Positions 34,203-45,589 of a stretch of DNA of 64,000 bases are shown piece after piece; positions within the stretch are counted from its first letter, which is position 1, and each line of letters begins with the position of its first letter. The translations under genes were made by a program, and so were the position numbers. Location: assembly GCF_027409185.1 (NCBI RefSeq), contig NC_084463.1:72773852-72837851 (forward strand), given 5' to 3'. This DNA is from Cynocephalus volans (lineage: Eukaryota > Chordata > Mammalia > Dermoptera > Cynocephalidae). A model generated the notes under the pieces. It searched no databases, was not told the origin of the DNA, and worked only from the letters and a program-made list of their open reading frames with translations.

Positions 34203-35097
34203 TAATTTTGGTATTTATTTTATTTTTAGAAAGCAGTGGAAGTTGGAAAAATATTAAGCATTATGTAGACTCATGACTGAAGCAGTGCTTTGTGGGCCTA
34301 TCTGACAAGAAGGACCTTGTCAGCATGTTTTTGGGATGCATTCTATGTTTGTAGCATTGAGATATGGACAAAAGTAAAATGTTTAAATAGTGTTTTTGCC
34401 TGCAAGGACTTTTAGTCTTTAAAAGGTACTATCATGCTATCATTTAAAAGTTTTTAGATGTTTATGTTATTTTACTAAAAACAAAAATAAATGTTAGATA
34501 TAAGTTGTCCAGAAGTTGAGTGGATAGACTTGAGTGTAGATGAGAGTGTGTCTCATACATCATTAAGATGACTGATCTTGATTCAGATCTAGATTCTAGA
34601 AGGATAAGTAGAAGGATGAAGTTGGTGAGAGATGAGGTAGGGCACATGAGGTTTAAAACACAGAATCTGCTGCTTTCACTCTTGGCTTTGAAGATGGGCA
34701 GCTCATAGATTTCCTGTCAAATTAACGTGGGGAAAGCATCTTTCCACCATGCTCCAAAATCCTGATTGTAGGGTTTTGTTCCATGAAAGTGATAGGTTTC
34801 AGACCCTGGAGTTAATGCCAGCCTGCATATAAAGAGAATAGTGTAAAAGAGGTGGAAATTCATTCCATGAAAGTTGCTTTTACTCATCAGGCATGTACCA
34901 TTTATCACAAATGATGATTATGTCTACTATAAACATTTATATGCACATTTAAATCTTCTTTATATAAATACATATGGGCAAGAAATACAAAAGTTATTTT
35001 TTAGAGGTGGTGAAAATGCTTATTAGTTTTCTCTTCTTTAAAAAATTCCTATGAGTTCAAAATGAAATTCAAATAACTATCAGAAAGAGTGATGTCA
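34203..35097. other. Non-coding between duplicated segments
   Basis: About 900 bp separating the two copies of the local duplication. No gene or classified repeat recognised. Confidence 0.45.
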
Positions 35098-35287
35098 AAC
35101 TGTTGTTTGTTTTATTACATATTTTGGAAATATTTCAGCCATTTTGAAGGAAGATTGGAAAACATGCTGTTTTTTCAGATTGAGGCTTAGAATTTTTAAT
35201 TGTTGGGAATGGAGGAGAAAAATAGATATGTGGTATGAACATGCCTATGTGTGAAATGGAAGACTTTTGGCTTTGATTCAGTACTCA
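35098..35287 (+). repeat. Direct local duplication, copy 2
   Basis: 190-bp partner of 33993-34202 with several small indels (a 'gatccaggtatgtgagtctaa' type stretch of copy 1 is shortened here). The right end abuts the presumed 5' side of an old L1 at 35288. Confidence 0.85.
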
Positions 35288-36540
35288 GCATGGTTGAGTA
35301 GGTAGGCTCATCCCTTCACAGAAACACCGAAAAATCGAGCAAAAACTATGAGAAGCAACTTTGTCAAAATTCTGGAAAATAGCTAAAGGTTTACAGAAAA
35401 CAAGCAAATTCTGCATCTGAAATAAACAAACAAACAAACAAACAAAAGAGGAGAAAAAGGAAAAAAAGACACCTTAAAAATGATAGGAAAACTTTGTGGC
35501 ATTTTACTTGACATGCCTCAGCCCCCTGTCCAGCTTGGTTGTGGTCTTGGAGATGGCAGCTTGTGTTCCCAGTGTGCAACCCTGGTCTCTGGTTCTGGAC
35601 TAGAGGAAGCAGAGCAGACCTTATTCTCAAAGAACTGAGTTTGTCTGTTTTGACCTATCTGGAGGCTACTTGAAGGACTGATGTGTGGTGCTCGCTTTTG
35701 TTTCACCTAACTTGGAAGTCTCTTATTGTGGAGAAGTGGCTATGCAGGGGCATTCCTTGCAAACATTGTAAGGCAAATAAACAACTGCTGCCTGGGGCAA
35801 AAGATTACAGATGAGGGCAGAAAATAGACACTCCAACAGCCTGGGAGGAAAAGCCAGGGAGAGAGACTTTTTGGGAAGTTAGGGCATTGAAAAATGCCTG
35901 CATATGCCAGGAAATTTATTTGTTTATTTTTCATCATCTATTTATTGTGTGAAAATATACATAACATAAAATTTACTGTTTTAACCATTTTTTTCCTTTT
36001 ACCAATTCCTCCTTTTCCTCCCTCCCTCTCCTCTGCACCCCCCCCATCAACATCATATCTGTTCACATGTCTTAACATATTCAAGGAATTGTTGTGATTG
36101 TTGTAGACAATATAGGCATGCCTAGGGCAGGTGTATGCTCAAAAAAGACCAGGCAAAATCCAGGGTTTTCACTTCTGGCTGATCTTAAGGCTCAGTGCGA
36201 GCACAAAGTGCAGACTAATATAGAGTTTTAAACAGCCTAGCTAAGTATTGAAAGTGTTCCCCAATCCAGAGCCAATCGGCGAAGACTGGGAAAGTTTTGT
36301 TTTTCTTCCTCCCCTCTTTTTTTTTGGCTCCAGGCATTGAAGGAAATATCTGTCAATACCAGTTTAACACAAGGTAAGGAAACAGAAACATCAGAGGCTA
36401 CACTCAACAAAGAACACAGACTTTTCAAAAATAGTTTAGAAAAGTAAAGAAATAAATCATTACAACCACAGCAAGCTAAAATAAAATAGAAAACCTGATG
36501 AAGGGGAAGAATCTGATTTCATATTATAAAATATGTGTTA
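35288..36540 (+). mobile_element. Old L1M 5' UTR, probable
   Basis: The block before the ORF1 remnant includes 'gggagagagactttttggga' and 'ctgcctggggcaaaagatta', which resemble 5' UTRs of old mammalian L1Ms. A (CAAA)n tract sits at 35424-35446. A separate antisense L1 3' end is inserted at about 35940-36108. Assignment as one element with the ORF1 part is inferred from position and orientation. Confidence 0.4.
35940..36108 (-). mobile_element. Short 5'-truncated L1 3' end
   Basis: 'ttttaccaattcctcctttt', 'atcaacatcatatctgttca' and 'tcaaggaattgttgtgattg' match the 3' UTR of the L1 at 29650-29760 in the same orientation. A C-rich run corresponds to the polypurine tract of the sense strand. It is a very short L1 insertion inside the older L1M region. 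Confidence 0.6.
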
Positions 36541-38038
36541 TCATAATATAATACTCAAAATGTCCAGTTTTCAACCAAAAATATGTAGTATGAAAAGAAA
36601 CGAGAAAGTATGGCCTATTCACAGATGAAATTAACAGAAGCTGTCCCCGAGGAAGCACAGATATTGGAGTTACAGACAAAGATCTTAATTCAACTGTCTT
36701 AAATATGATCAAAGAACTTAAGGAAATCATGGGCAAAGAGATAGAGGAAACCAGTGAAATGATGTCTCAACAAATAGGGATTATTAATAAATATATGGAA
36801 ATTATAGAAAGAAATCCAACAGAAATTCTGGAAATGAAAAGTACAATAACTAAAATAAAAAATTTGCTAGTAGGTTTTAATAGCATATTTGAGCAGGCAG
36901 AAGAAAGAATCAGCCAACTTGAAGACAGGTCAATTGGGATAATACAGTCTGAGGAAGAAAAAGAAAAAAGCATGAAGAAAAAAAAAAAAAAAAAAGGACG
37001 AGAGACCTGTTGGAAACCATCCAGAAGGATGGAGTCTCAGAAGGACAGAGGAGATAGAGAAAAGGGCAGAAAAAATATTTGAAGTTATAATGGCCAAAAT
37101 CTTTCCAAACTTGATAAAGTACATGAATCTATACGTCCAAGAAGCTCAACAAACTCCAAGGAGGATAAACATAAGGAAGTCCACTCTGAGACATATTATA
37201 ATCAAACTGTTGAAAATCCACAACAAAGAATCTTGAAGGCAGTAAGAGAGAAGCAACTCATCACATTCAGGGAATTCTCAATAAGATTAATAACCATTTT
37301 CTTCAGCAGAAACCATGGAGTCCAGAAGGCAGTAGAATGACATAAAGTGCTAAAAGAAATTAAAAAAAAAAAAAACCCCGTCAACCAAGAATTGTATATC
37401 CAGCAAAACCATCCTTCAAAAATGAAGAAGAAATTCAGACATCTGAAGATTAACAAAAGCTGAGGTAGTTCCTTAGTCATAGACCTGACTTATAGAAATG
37501 CTAAAGGGAGTCCTTCAGGTGGAAATAAAAGAACACTTAATAGTAACTTAATGCCATACAGAGAATAAAGACACCAGTAAAGGTACTTACTTAGGTAAAT
37601 ACAAAAACCAGTATTATTGTATTATTGGTTTGTAATTCCTTTTATTTCTATATGACTTAAAAGACAAATGAATAAAACATAAATTATAAACTATGTTACT
37701 GGGTACACAATGTATAAAGATGTTATTTGTAAAGACTTTATCACAAAAGGGGAGGAACAGAGCTATATGACAAAGAGTTATAGGAACAAAGGATAACCAC
37801 TAAGAAAATAATGAAAAAATATGCAGAAAAGAAAATGGAAAAGGAATAAAAATGATACAGTGTAAGAAATCAATTAAACATAAAAGAAGGTGATAATAAA
37901 GGAATTGAGAACAAAAACTGACATATAGAAAACAAATAGCAAAATGGCAGAAGTCTTTATCATTAATTCCTGTAAATGTAAATGGATTAACTCTCCAGTT
38001 AAAAGATAAAAATCAGTAGAATAAACAAAGTGTTCAAC

Positions 38039-38434
38039 TGATGGAGTTTGGATGTGGAAATTTGATCTCCAATGTGGCAGTGTTAGAAATTGATTGAGTC
38101 ATGGGGGTGGATCCCTCATGAATGGGTTAATGCTCTCCCTGCTGGAGGGGGGATTAATGAGTGAGTTCTCTCTCTGTTAGTTCCCACGAGAGCTCGTTGC
38201 TTAATAAAGACCCTGGCACCTTCTTTCTCTTTGTTTCCTCTCTCTTGCTTCCTCTCGCCATGTGATCTGCTTGTACCCACTGGCTGCCTGGCATTTTCTG
38301 CCATGAGTAGAAGCCCCCTGAGACCTGTGTCAGATGCAGCTGTCCCAGAATCATAAGCCAAATAAACCTCTCTCCTTTATAAATTACCCAGTCTCAGGTA
38401 TTTCTGTTGTAGCAACACAAAATGGACTAAAACA
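38039..38434 (+). mobile_element. MST/THE1-like MaLR solo LTR
   Basis: 396 bp beginning TG and ending CA with a 5-bp target duplication 'tcaac' (38034-38038 and 38435-38439). Typical blocks: 'ggtggatccctcatgaatgg', 'ttcctctcgccatgtgatct', 'ataaattacccagtctcagg' and an AATAAA at about 38361. MaLRs are non-autonomous relatives of ERVL. A solo LTR without coding sequence. Confidence 0.88.
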
Positions 38435-38650
38435 TCAACTATATGCCATCTTAGAAGGCTCATTTTAGATAAAGCATTACCCTGATACCAAAGCCAGGTA
38501 ATATCACAAGAAATGAAAACTAGAGACCAACATCCCTTATGAATATAGGTGCAAAAATTCTCAACAAAATACTAGCTAATTGAGTCAAGCAGTATATTGA
38601 AAGGATCATACACCATGACCAAAGAATTTATTCCCAGAATTCAAAGGTGG

Positions 38651-38844
38651 AGCCGACCCCGTGGCTCACTCGGGAGTGTGCGGTGCTGGGAGCGCGGTAG
38701 CGCTCCCGCCGCGGGTTCGGATCCTATACACGGATGGTCGGTGCGCTCACTGGCTGAGCGTGGTACGGGCGACACCAAGCCAAGGGTTACGTTCCTCTTA
38801 CCGGTCGCAAAAAGGACAAAAAAAAAAAAAAAAAAAAAAAAAAA
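38651..38844 (+). mobile_element. Dimeric t-SINE with hairpin
   Basis: Two tRNA-like units in tandem. Unit 1 (about 38651-38727) has 'gtggctcactcggga' and the B box 'gggttcggatcc' (38713-38724); unit 2 (about 38730-38808) has 'gcgctcactggctgagc' and 'gggttacgttcc' (38784-38795). An A tail and an 8-bp duplication 'aaaggtgg' (38643-38650, 38842-38849) follow. Where the anticodon arm should be, unit 1 carries a perfect 8-bp stem with 4-base loop at 38688-38707. The GC-rich, little-decayed sequence suggests a recent insertion into the old L1M. Confidence 0.85.
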
Positions 38845-40013
38845 GGTGGCTTAATATATGAAAATCTATGTAATATACAACATTAATACAGAAAAGGAAA
38901 AAATAACACCCGATTATCTCAATTGATGAAGAAAAAGCATTTGACAAAATTCAACATCCTTTCATGATGAAAATATTCAACAAACTGGAAGTAGAAGGAA
39001 ACTTCTTCACCTAATAAAAGGTATTTCTGAAAAACCCCCAGCTGACGCCATATTCAATGGTTAGATACTAAAAGCCTTCCCTGTAAGTTCAGAAACAAAG
39101 CAAGGATGCTACTCTTGCCACTTTTATTCAACATTGTGCTGGATGTTCTAGCTAGAGAAATTAGGCAAGAAAAAGAAACAAAAGGAAGGAAGGAATAAAA
39201 AATTGGAAAGGAAGGAATAAAACTATATTGCTTTACAGATAATAAGATCTTATACATGATCTCATACGTAAAAAATTCTGAAGAATCCATGAAAAGCAAC
39301 AAGAACTAATGAAGCAAAGTTGCAGGATACAGGATCAACACATAAAAATCAATTTTATTTCTATACACTGCATATGAACTACCTGAAAGCAAAATTAAGA
39401 AAACTGTTTAATTTACAGTAGCATCCAAAAGAATGAAATACCTAGGAATAAATTTAACCTAGGAGATGGAAGACTTGTCCACTGAAAACTACAAAACATT
39501 GCTGAAATGAATTAAAGAAGATCTAAATAAATGGAATGACATCTCATGATCATGGATGGGAAGACTTAAAATTGCTGAAATGGCAGTATTATCCAATGTG
39601 ATCCATACATTTAATATGGTCTCTATTAAGATTCCAGTGGCCGTTTTCTCTTTCAGAAAGGAAAATTCCAATCCTCAGATTCATATGGAATTAGAAGGGG
39701 TTCTGAACAGCCAACACAATTTTGAAGAAAAGTGAAGCTGGAAGATGGACACTTGATTTCAAAACATTGAAAAAAAAAAAAAAAAAAAAAAAAACTACAG
39801 TAACCCAAACAGTGTTGTACTGACAGAAGGATAGACACAAAGATTAATGAAATAGAATAGCAGGCCCATAAATAAATGCTTATATGTATGACCAAATGAT
39901 TTTTGACAAGGGTGCCAAGACTATCATATGGGAAATGAATATTCTCTTTTACATGTGGTGCTGGGGCAACTGGATAGCCACATGTTAAAAAATAAAGTTG
40001 GACCCTGTACCTC

Positions 40014-40674
40014 TGTGGAAGATACTAACATTAATAAAGCACATGTATTTCACAGGGCCTAACTTATAGCTTAGTAGGACCACAGTCCTTAGTTTTAGAA
40101 GGGCCAAAGCCCTTTAGCATAGGTTATAACTTAGTGGGGCCACAGCTCCTAGTTTTAGAAGGGCCACAGCCTTGTAGTTTAAGGTATAGCCTAACCTTTT
40201 AGTAGTGCATATGGAAATGCTAAGCTTGGGAGAAACAGAAAACTTTCCCAGGACTAAAGTCTCTGTTGTAGATAAAAAATTGTAACACAGCAAAAATGCT
40301 TGTTCTAAGGGCAGATGTCCTTGGTGCAGCTAAACCTAATGATGGGAAAGTATGTGAGCTAAAGGCTTCAAGGTTGATGGTTGGGGGATGTTCCTCATCT
40401 TGCCTTCAGTTGTTTCTTTAAGTTTCTTGGGGAACTGAGTGTTGCCATGACGAATATCTCATTGTTCTTTTTGTAACCACCTATGTTCCTTTTCTGTAAC
40501 TTTCTTGCCTGGACAATAAAAACAGAGAGAAAACCTGATTTGGCATTACTCCTAGGAATTTTTCTCCCTTGAAGAAATTGTTCCTGGGATTAACCCCTTC
40601 TGGGCCTCTCACTGCTCTGGAAAAATGGGCTTTGAGTAATCCTTTGCATCCCCATCACCCCAGGAGAGGTGACC
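40014..40674 (+). mobile_element. LTR-like insertion in L1M
   Basis: A 661-bp block interrupts L1M ORF2 and is flanked by 'tacctc' on both sides (40008-40013, 40675-40680). L1 reading resumes correctly after it. It starts TG, has AATAAA at about 40516 and an internal near-repeat 'cttagttttagaagggcc' (around 40091 and 40149). This fits a solo LTR, probably ERV1-like, though the right end lacks a clean CA. Confidence 0.6.
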
Positions 40675-41562
40675 TACCTCAGACCGTATACAAAAATTAA
40701 CTCAAAATGGACCAGCAACCTACATGTAAGAGCTAATACTATAAACCTCCCAGATAAAAACCTAGGAGTGAATCTTTGTGATCATGGATTTAGCAAATCT
40801 ATTCTTATATATGACAGTAAAGCATGAAGCAACAGAAGAAAAAATGAATAAATTGGATACCATCAAAATTACAAACTTTTTTATGTTAAAGGACATTATC
40901 AAGAAAGTGAAAAGATAACCTATAGAATGTGATGAGAAATTTGCAAATCGTATACCTGATAAGGGTCTAGTATCCAGAATATATAAAGAGCTTTTATAAC
41001 TTAACAACAAAAAGACAAACAACCCAATTAAAATATGGGCAAAGGAGTTGTATAGACATTTTTCTAAAGAAAATATATGACTGGCCAGCAAGCACACAAA
41101 AAGATGCTCAAAATCATTAGCCATTAGGGAAATTCAAATCAAAACCACAATGAGATACCACTTCACACCTACTAGGATGGCAATAATAATAATAATAATA
41201 ATAATATAATAATAATAATATAATAATAATAATGGAAATTAACAAGTGTGGAGGAGGATGTGGAGAGATTTGAATCCTTTTACACTGTTAGTAGGAACGC
41301 AGAATGGTGCAGCCACTGTGGAAAATAGTTTGATTTCTTAAAAAGTTAAACATAGAATTACCATAAGATCCAGCAATTCCAATTCTAGGTATATTTCCAA
41401 AAGAACTGAAAACATTATCAAACAAACACTGTGGAGGAATCTTCATCATAGCCACAGGTGGAAACAGCCAAAATGTTCATTAATAGCTGAATGAATAACC
41501 AAATGTGGTATATGCATACAATGGAATATTATGCAGCAATAAAAAAGAATGGAGTATCTATA

Positions 41563-41967
41563 TGCTGTAGATTGAATGTCCCCCCCAAATTCATTGAAAC
41601 CTAATCCCCACTGTGACAGTTTTAAGAGGATGGGAAATTCTATTATGGTAATTAAAAGGTGGGGCCTTGGAGAGATGATTACATTGTGAGGACTATGCTC
41701 TTGTGAATGGATTGATCCGTTTATGGAGTAATGGGCATGGTTCTCATGGCTTTAATGGGAGAAGCTTAGCTGTCTCTTGCTCAGGCCATTGTTACTTTGT
41801 GACACCCTGCATTGCTGTAGACAGTCACCACCAAGAAGGCCTTCACCAGAATTGTTCACTGGTCCTTGGACTTCCCAGCCTCCAAACTGTAAGAAATAAA
41901 TTTCATTTCTTATTAAATTACTCAGTTTCAGGAATTCTGCTATAAGCAACAGAAATGGACTAATACA
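41563..41967 (+). mobile_element. MLT1-type MaLR solo LTR
   Basis: 405 bp from 'tgctgtagattgaatg' to 'actaataca', with a 5-bp near-duplication (ctata/ctgta) in the flanking L1. Contains 'ggtggggccttgg', 'ggacttcccagcctccaaac' and 'gtaagaaataaatttcattt', all typical of MLT1 LTRs. Confidence 0.85.
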
Positions 41968-42314
41968 CTGTACATGGCACAGTCTGGATGAATCTTGAAA
42001 ACATAATGCTTAATGAAACAAGCCAGACACAAAAAGTCACATATTTTATGATGCCATTTATATAAAATATTCAGAATAGATAAATTCGTAGAAACAGAAA
42101 ACAGATTGGTGATTGCAAAGGGCTGGGTGAAGGAAGGAATGGGCAGTGTCTGCTTAGTGGGTACGAGGTTTTCTTTTGGGTTGATAAAATGTTTTGGAGT
42201 TTGCTATGGCTGGTAGTTGTACAATACTGTATTGTGAAGGTACTAAATGCCACTGTGCACTTGTAAATGATTAATTTCATGTTATGTGAATTTTACCTCA
42301 ATTAAAAAAAAAAG

Positions 42315-44514
42315 CACTGGATCCTAAATTCCAGTCAAAATGAGGGGGGAAAAACAAAGAAAAAAAGAAAAAAAGATACCAGAGACTTTGATTTGAATTA
42401 TCTTGATTACTTTGGTAAAGGGTACATGTGATCTCTGTTATTTTTTCTTACAACTGCATTGAATCTCTAATTATCTCAAAATAAAAAGTTTAATTAAAAA
42501 TATCAGGGTTTATTGAAAAGCTGAGTTTAAACTTTGAGATAAAATCACTAGACACAGGATTTAATACATTTATTTATTTTCTATTTATTTAATAGACACA
42601 TAACACTTAATATGTATTAGACATAGTCTTAAGTGCTTTACAAATATTAACTTAGTAAAAGACTATTTTTAATAGTCGGTTCCTGGAGCAGTGTCTCCAG
42701 TGCCTGGAACAGTGTGTGGTACTTAGTAAGTGCTAAACAGATATTGTTTAATGATTAGATGGTGATTTTTCCAAGTTGCTCTCACTCTTCATTTCACTTT
42801 CCAGATTTCTGCTGTCTAGATTTCTCTACATTTTAAGGTAGTTCATGTCTTTTTTGTTCAGGTATCCCTGAAAGCAGAGCCTGAGATGTAGAAGTTGGGA
42901 GAGAAACCCCAGAACCAGTAGCGAAGGAGCTTAGGAAATGAGCTAGGGGAAGAGGAGCCAATATTAGGATGGGTCATTAAAATTGCAGCGGTGGTGGCAC
43001 AATTTTGGAGGAAACCCTGAGAAGCAGGCAGAATGCCTCCTGGGACTGTCTATCTAAAGGACTGGAGGGTGGGGCACTTATCCACCAGCTCTCATCCCCT
43101 ACTGATTGTGTGTGCTTCTGTGCCTTTAACTCCCCCAGGCTTCTGAGCTGTGCTTTTGCAGGGCTGTGCAAGCTCCTTGGCCTTGAAAAACAGAGAGGAA
43201 ATGCACACACTTAAGATAGGATATTGGCACCTTGCATGAACCAGTCCATCCCAACTGCAGCTGGAATCAGAGATGGGCTGCAGGGTAAATGAAATGTGGA
43301 ACAGCAAAAGTATCTGCTATAACCCATGAATTTAGTTTTTAATTTGGTAAACAACTTTTAAATGATGATCAAAGGAAATACCATAAATTAAATGCACAAA
43401 TATAGCTATTATGAACTGAGGCATTAAATATCTACAAGTCAGTGTTTATTTTTAGAAAAGAGATTTTTGCCTCAAAGGGTTGTAGAACTATTTATGATAA
43501 GAGACAAAATATGTGCACACTGTCTACCCTTAGGTCACAAAAATCTTATGCTGCTCACTGTCCTTTCTACCCACTCCCTCATACTCAAGCTTTTCAGCTT
43601 ATGGCTGACTGTTCTCAAGTGTCTGTGTTTACTGAACAGCAATTCGAACATTCCCATAAATGGTTTTTGCTTCCCTAGAAAGATGTTTTTCTTTCATCAT
43701 GATCAGTGCTGAGTACTATGATTGCTGAAAGTCTAATGGGAAAGGTTATGACTGGCTTATACCCTGATATCATCAGTGGGCCTATGCCCCACCTGGTATT
43801 TGTAATACAGCATTTTCTCAGAAATCAGTCATAGGATGTGGAGTTATTAAAAGAAAATCACACATTTTTATCAAGGAGTACATCAATGCAGATGTAAAAC
43901 TGTGTTTATTTTTAAAACATTAGCCATGTTCCATTTATTTTTAATTACAGAGTACTGTTCTCTGAATATAATGAGTAGAAAATAGTAAATTTACCAGAAG
44001 AAAGATCCCTGAGGATGTCTCTCATTCTTCTTAGCAATCTCCCAAATTTCAAAGGAGAAGCATGATTGGAATTATGGAGGAAGAGGTGGTGGCACTTCAT
44101 CTGGCGATGAATGCCTCATGGATTACAGGTGTTGGTGGGGAGTTGCCTTGGTTGAGGATAAAAATCTTGGGGTGGGGGTGCAATTTGGAGATAGAATCTA
44201 GCAGTCTTGAAAGTAAAGTAATTTGGGCCATGGCATGCTCACAGTAGTTGCTGTTTTACCCTGTGGAGTGGGAAGGGACGTCCAGGCATCTGCTAGTCTT
44301 GGGAGCCTCTGCAGATTTTGTACCTATGTACTGGAAGAGGGGCTAGAGACAGGGAGATATCTTATTTCTAAGAGTAAGAATAATTTTGGTTTGCAATATT
44401 TCAAGTGGAGTAGACCTTCCAGAGATATTGTGAGAGCAGCCAATTGATATGATCCTAAGGGAATTTAGAGCTTTTTTTTTGACTAATTACAGGAAAGCTT
44501 TTTTAAAAAAAAAT
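42315..44514. other. Non-coding, faint MIR/L2 traces
   Basis: A MIR-like antisense piece at about 42590-42660 ('aagtgctttacaaatattaa') and an L2/MIR tail at about 42695-42760 ('ccagtgcctggaacagtgtg') are the only repeats I can read. A region around 42860-43310 looks repeat-like but unnamed. No supported gene. Confidence 0.45.
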
Positions 44515-44781
44515 TTTATTTTTGGCCACAAAACAAGTCTTAATACATTTAAAAAGACTAAGATCATAGAAAATACATTCTCTGACCAAAATAACAGAAG
44601 GAAATTTAGAAAATTCAGAAATGTGTGGAAATTAAACAACACTCTCTTAAGTAAACAATGGGTAAAAAGAAAAATTACAGGGAAATTAGAGAGTATGCTG
44701 AGATAAAGATCAAAGCACAACATATCAAAATTTATTGGATGTAGGGCTCATGCAGTGCTTAGAGGAAAATTTATACTTGTT
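44515..44781 (+). mobile_element. Old L1 ORF2 fragment, left part
   Basis: Translated remnant 'HKTSLNTFKKTKIIENTFSD' and 'NVWKLNNTLLSKQWV' equals the end of the L1 endonuclease domain and the linker. It is cut at 44793 by a mini-L1 and continues at 45316. Confidence 0.75.
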
Positions 44782-44793
44782 ACACCTATATTA

Positions 44794-45303
44794 TTTACTT
44801 TTAAAAAATTTTAAGAACTTGTATTGAATCATAATTGATTATACATATTTTGGGGTTCAAAATTGACATGTTGATCAAATCAATATGATTAACATATATA
44901 TTATTACAAATCGTATTTATTCTTTATGCCCCTTGTCCAATCTCTCCCCATACCTCTCTCCCTCTCTCTTCCACTTCTGGTAACCCTAGATTTCTTCTTT
45001 CCTGAAAGAGTATCAGTTGCTCTGTTGATTTGTTGCCTAGATGATCTGTCCAGTGCTGAGAGAGGTGTGTTCAGATCCCCCACTATTATCACAGAGCAGG
45101 TGCTTCTTCTAGCACTCTGGAATGGGCTTTGTGGAGAGAGACAATGTCTTCTTTTCTTTGGTCTCTGCTGGTGACTCTCCTAGTGTGAATGCACTGCAGT
45201 GGCTGGCAGACCATCTGCCTGGTGGTTGTGGTGTCTAGCCACTTTTACGGCAGCCATGGCTATTGGGGTGGCTGTGGTGGGCCACCGACATGGAAGCGGT
45301 AAA
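44794..45303 (-). mobile_element. Internally deleted mini-L1 (510 bp)
   Basis: Flanked by a perfect 12-bp duplication 'acacctatatta' (44782-44793, 45304-45315). Contents, left to right: an L1 3' UTR-like part (to about 45000), about 80 bp of endonuclease ('[20 protein letters not shown]' on the minus strand), then a monomer-type 5' UTR from about 45092. Nearly all of ORF1 and ORF2 is missing although both ends are kept. It integrated as this short form, so it was probably copied from a deleted or spliced L1 RNA by machinery supplied in trans. Confidence 0.7.
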
Positions 45304-45315
45304 CACCTATATTAA

Positions 45316-45588
45316 AAATAAGAAAAATCTTAAATCAATAATGTAAACTTCTACCTTAAGAAAACAGGAAAAGGAGAGCAAACTAAAACAAAAGCAAATA
45401 TAAGTAGGAAATAACAAAGATTACAACAGAAATATATGAAATCGGGAATTAAAAAACTAGAGAAAATAACAACAAAGCTAAAAATTGATTCTTTAAAAAG
45501 ATAAAAAAATTTTGCAAAGCTTTATCTAGGCTGAACAAGAAAAAAGAGAGAAGATGGAAATTACTAAAATCAGAAATAAAGCAGGGGC
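45316..45588 (+). mobile_element. Old L1 ORF2 fragment, right part
   Basis: Continues the sense L1: 'aaggagagcaaactaaaaca', 'gaaataacaaagattacaac' and 'aactagagaaaataacaaca' belong to the segment between endonuclease and RT. It ends abruptly where antisense L1 5' UTR sequence begins. Confidence 0.7.
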
Positions 45589-45589
45589 A

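Larger units (their letters stand above)
36541..42314 (+). mobile_element. Ancient L1M with nested insertions
   Basis: Sense-strand L1 in pieces. ORF1 remnant at about 36705-37480 (coiled coil 'FEQAEERISQLEDRSI' and a decayed C-terminal region), then an inter-ORF region and the first ORF2 bases near 38000. After an LTR (38039-38434) a few endonuclease codons follow, then an internal deletion near 38473 jumps to the RT region ('[16 protein letters not shown]' at 38918-38966). ORF2 continues, broken by a t-SINE (38651-38844), an LTR (40014-40674) and an MLT1 LTR (41563-41967), and the 3' UTR ends in an A run at 42304-42314. An (AAT)n tract lies at 41177-41232. Many stops; long dead. Confidence 0.85.

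Noticed and set aside
41177-41232. AAT repeats as a CRISPR-like array
   Set aside because: A microsatellite without spacers, inside an L1M in a mammalian context.
44062-44247. Glycine-rich frame resembling an hnRNP fragment
   Set aside because: Only a few residues ('NYGGRGGGT' in another frame) look alike, and no further similarity follows.
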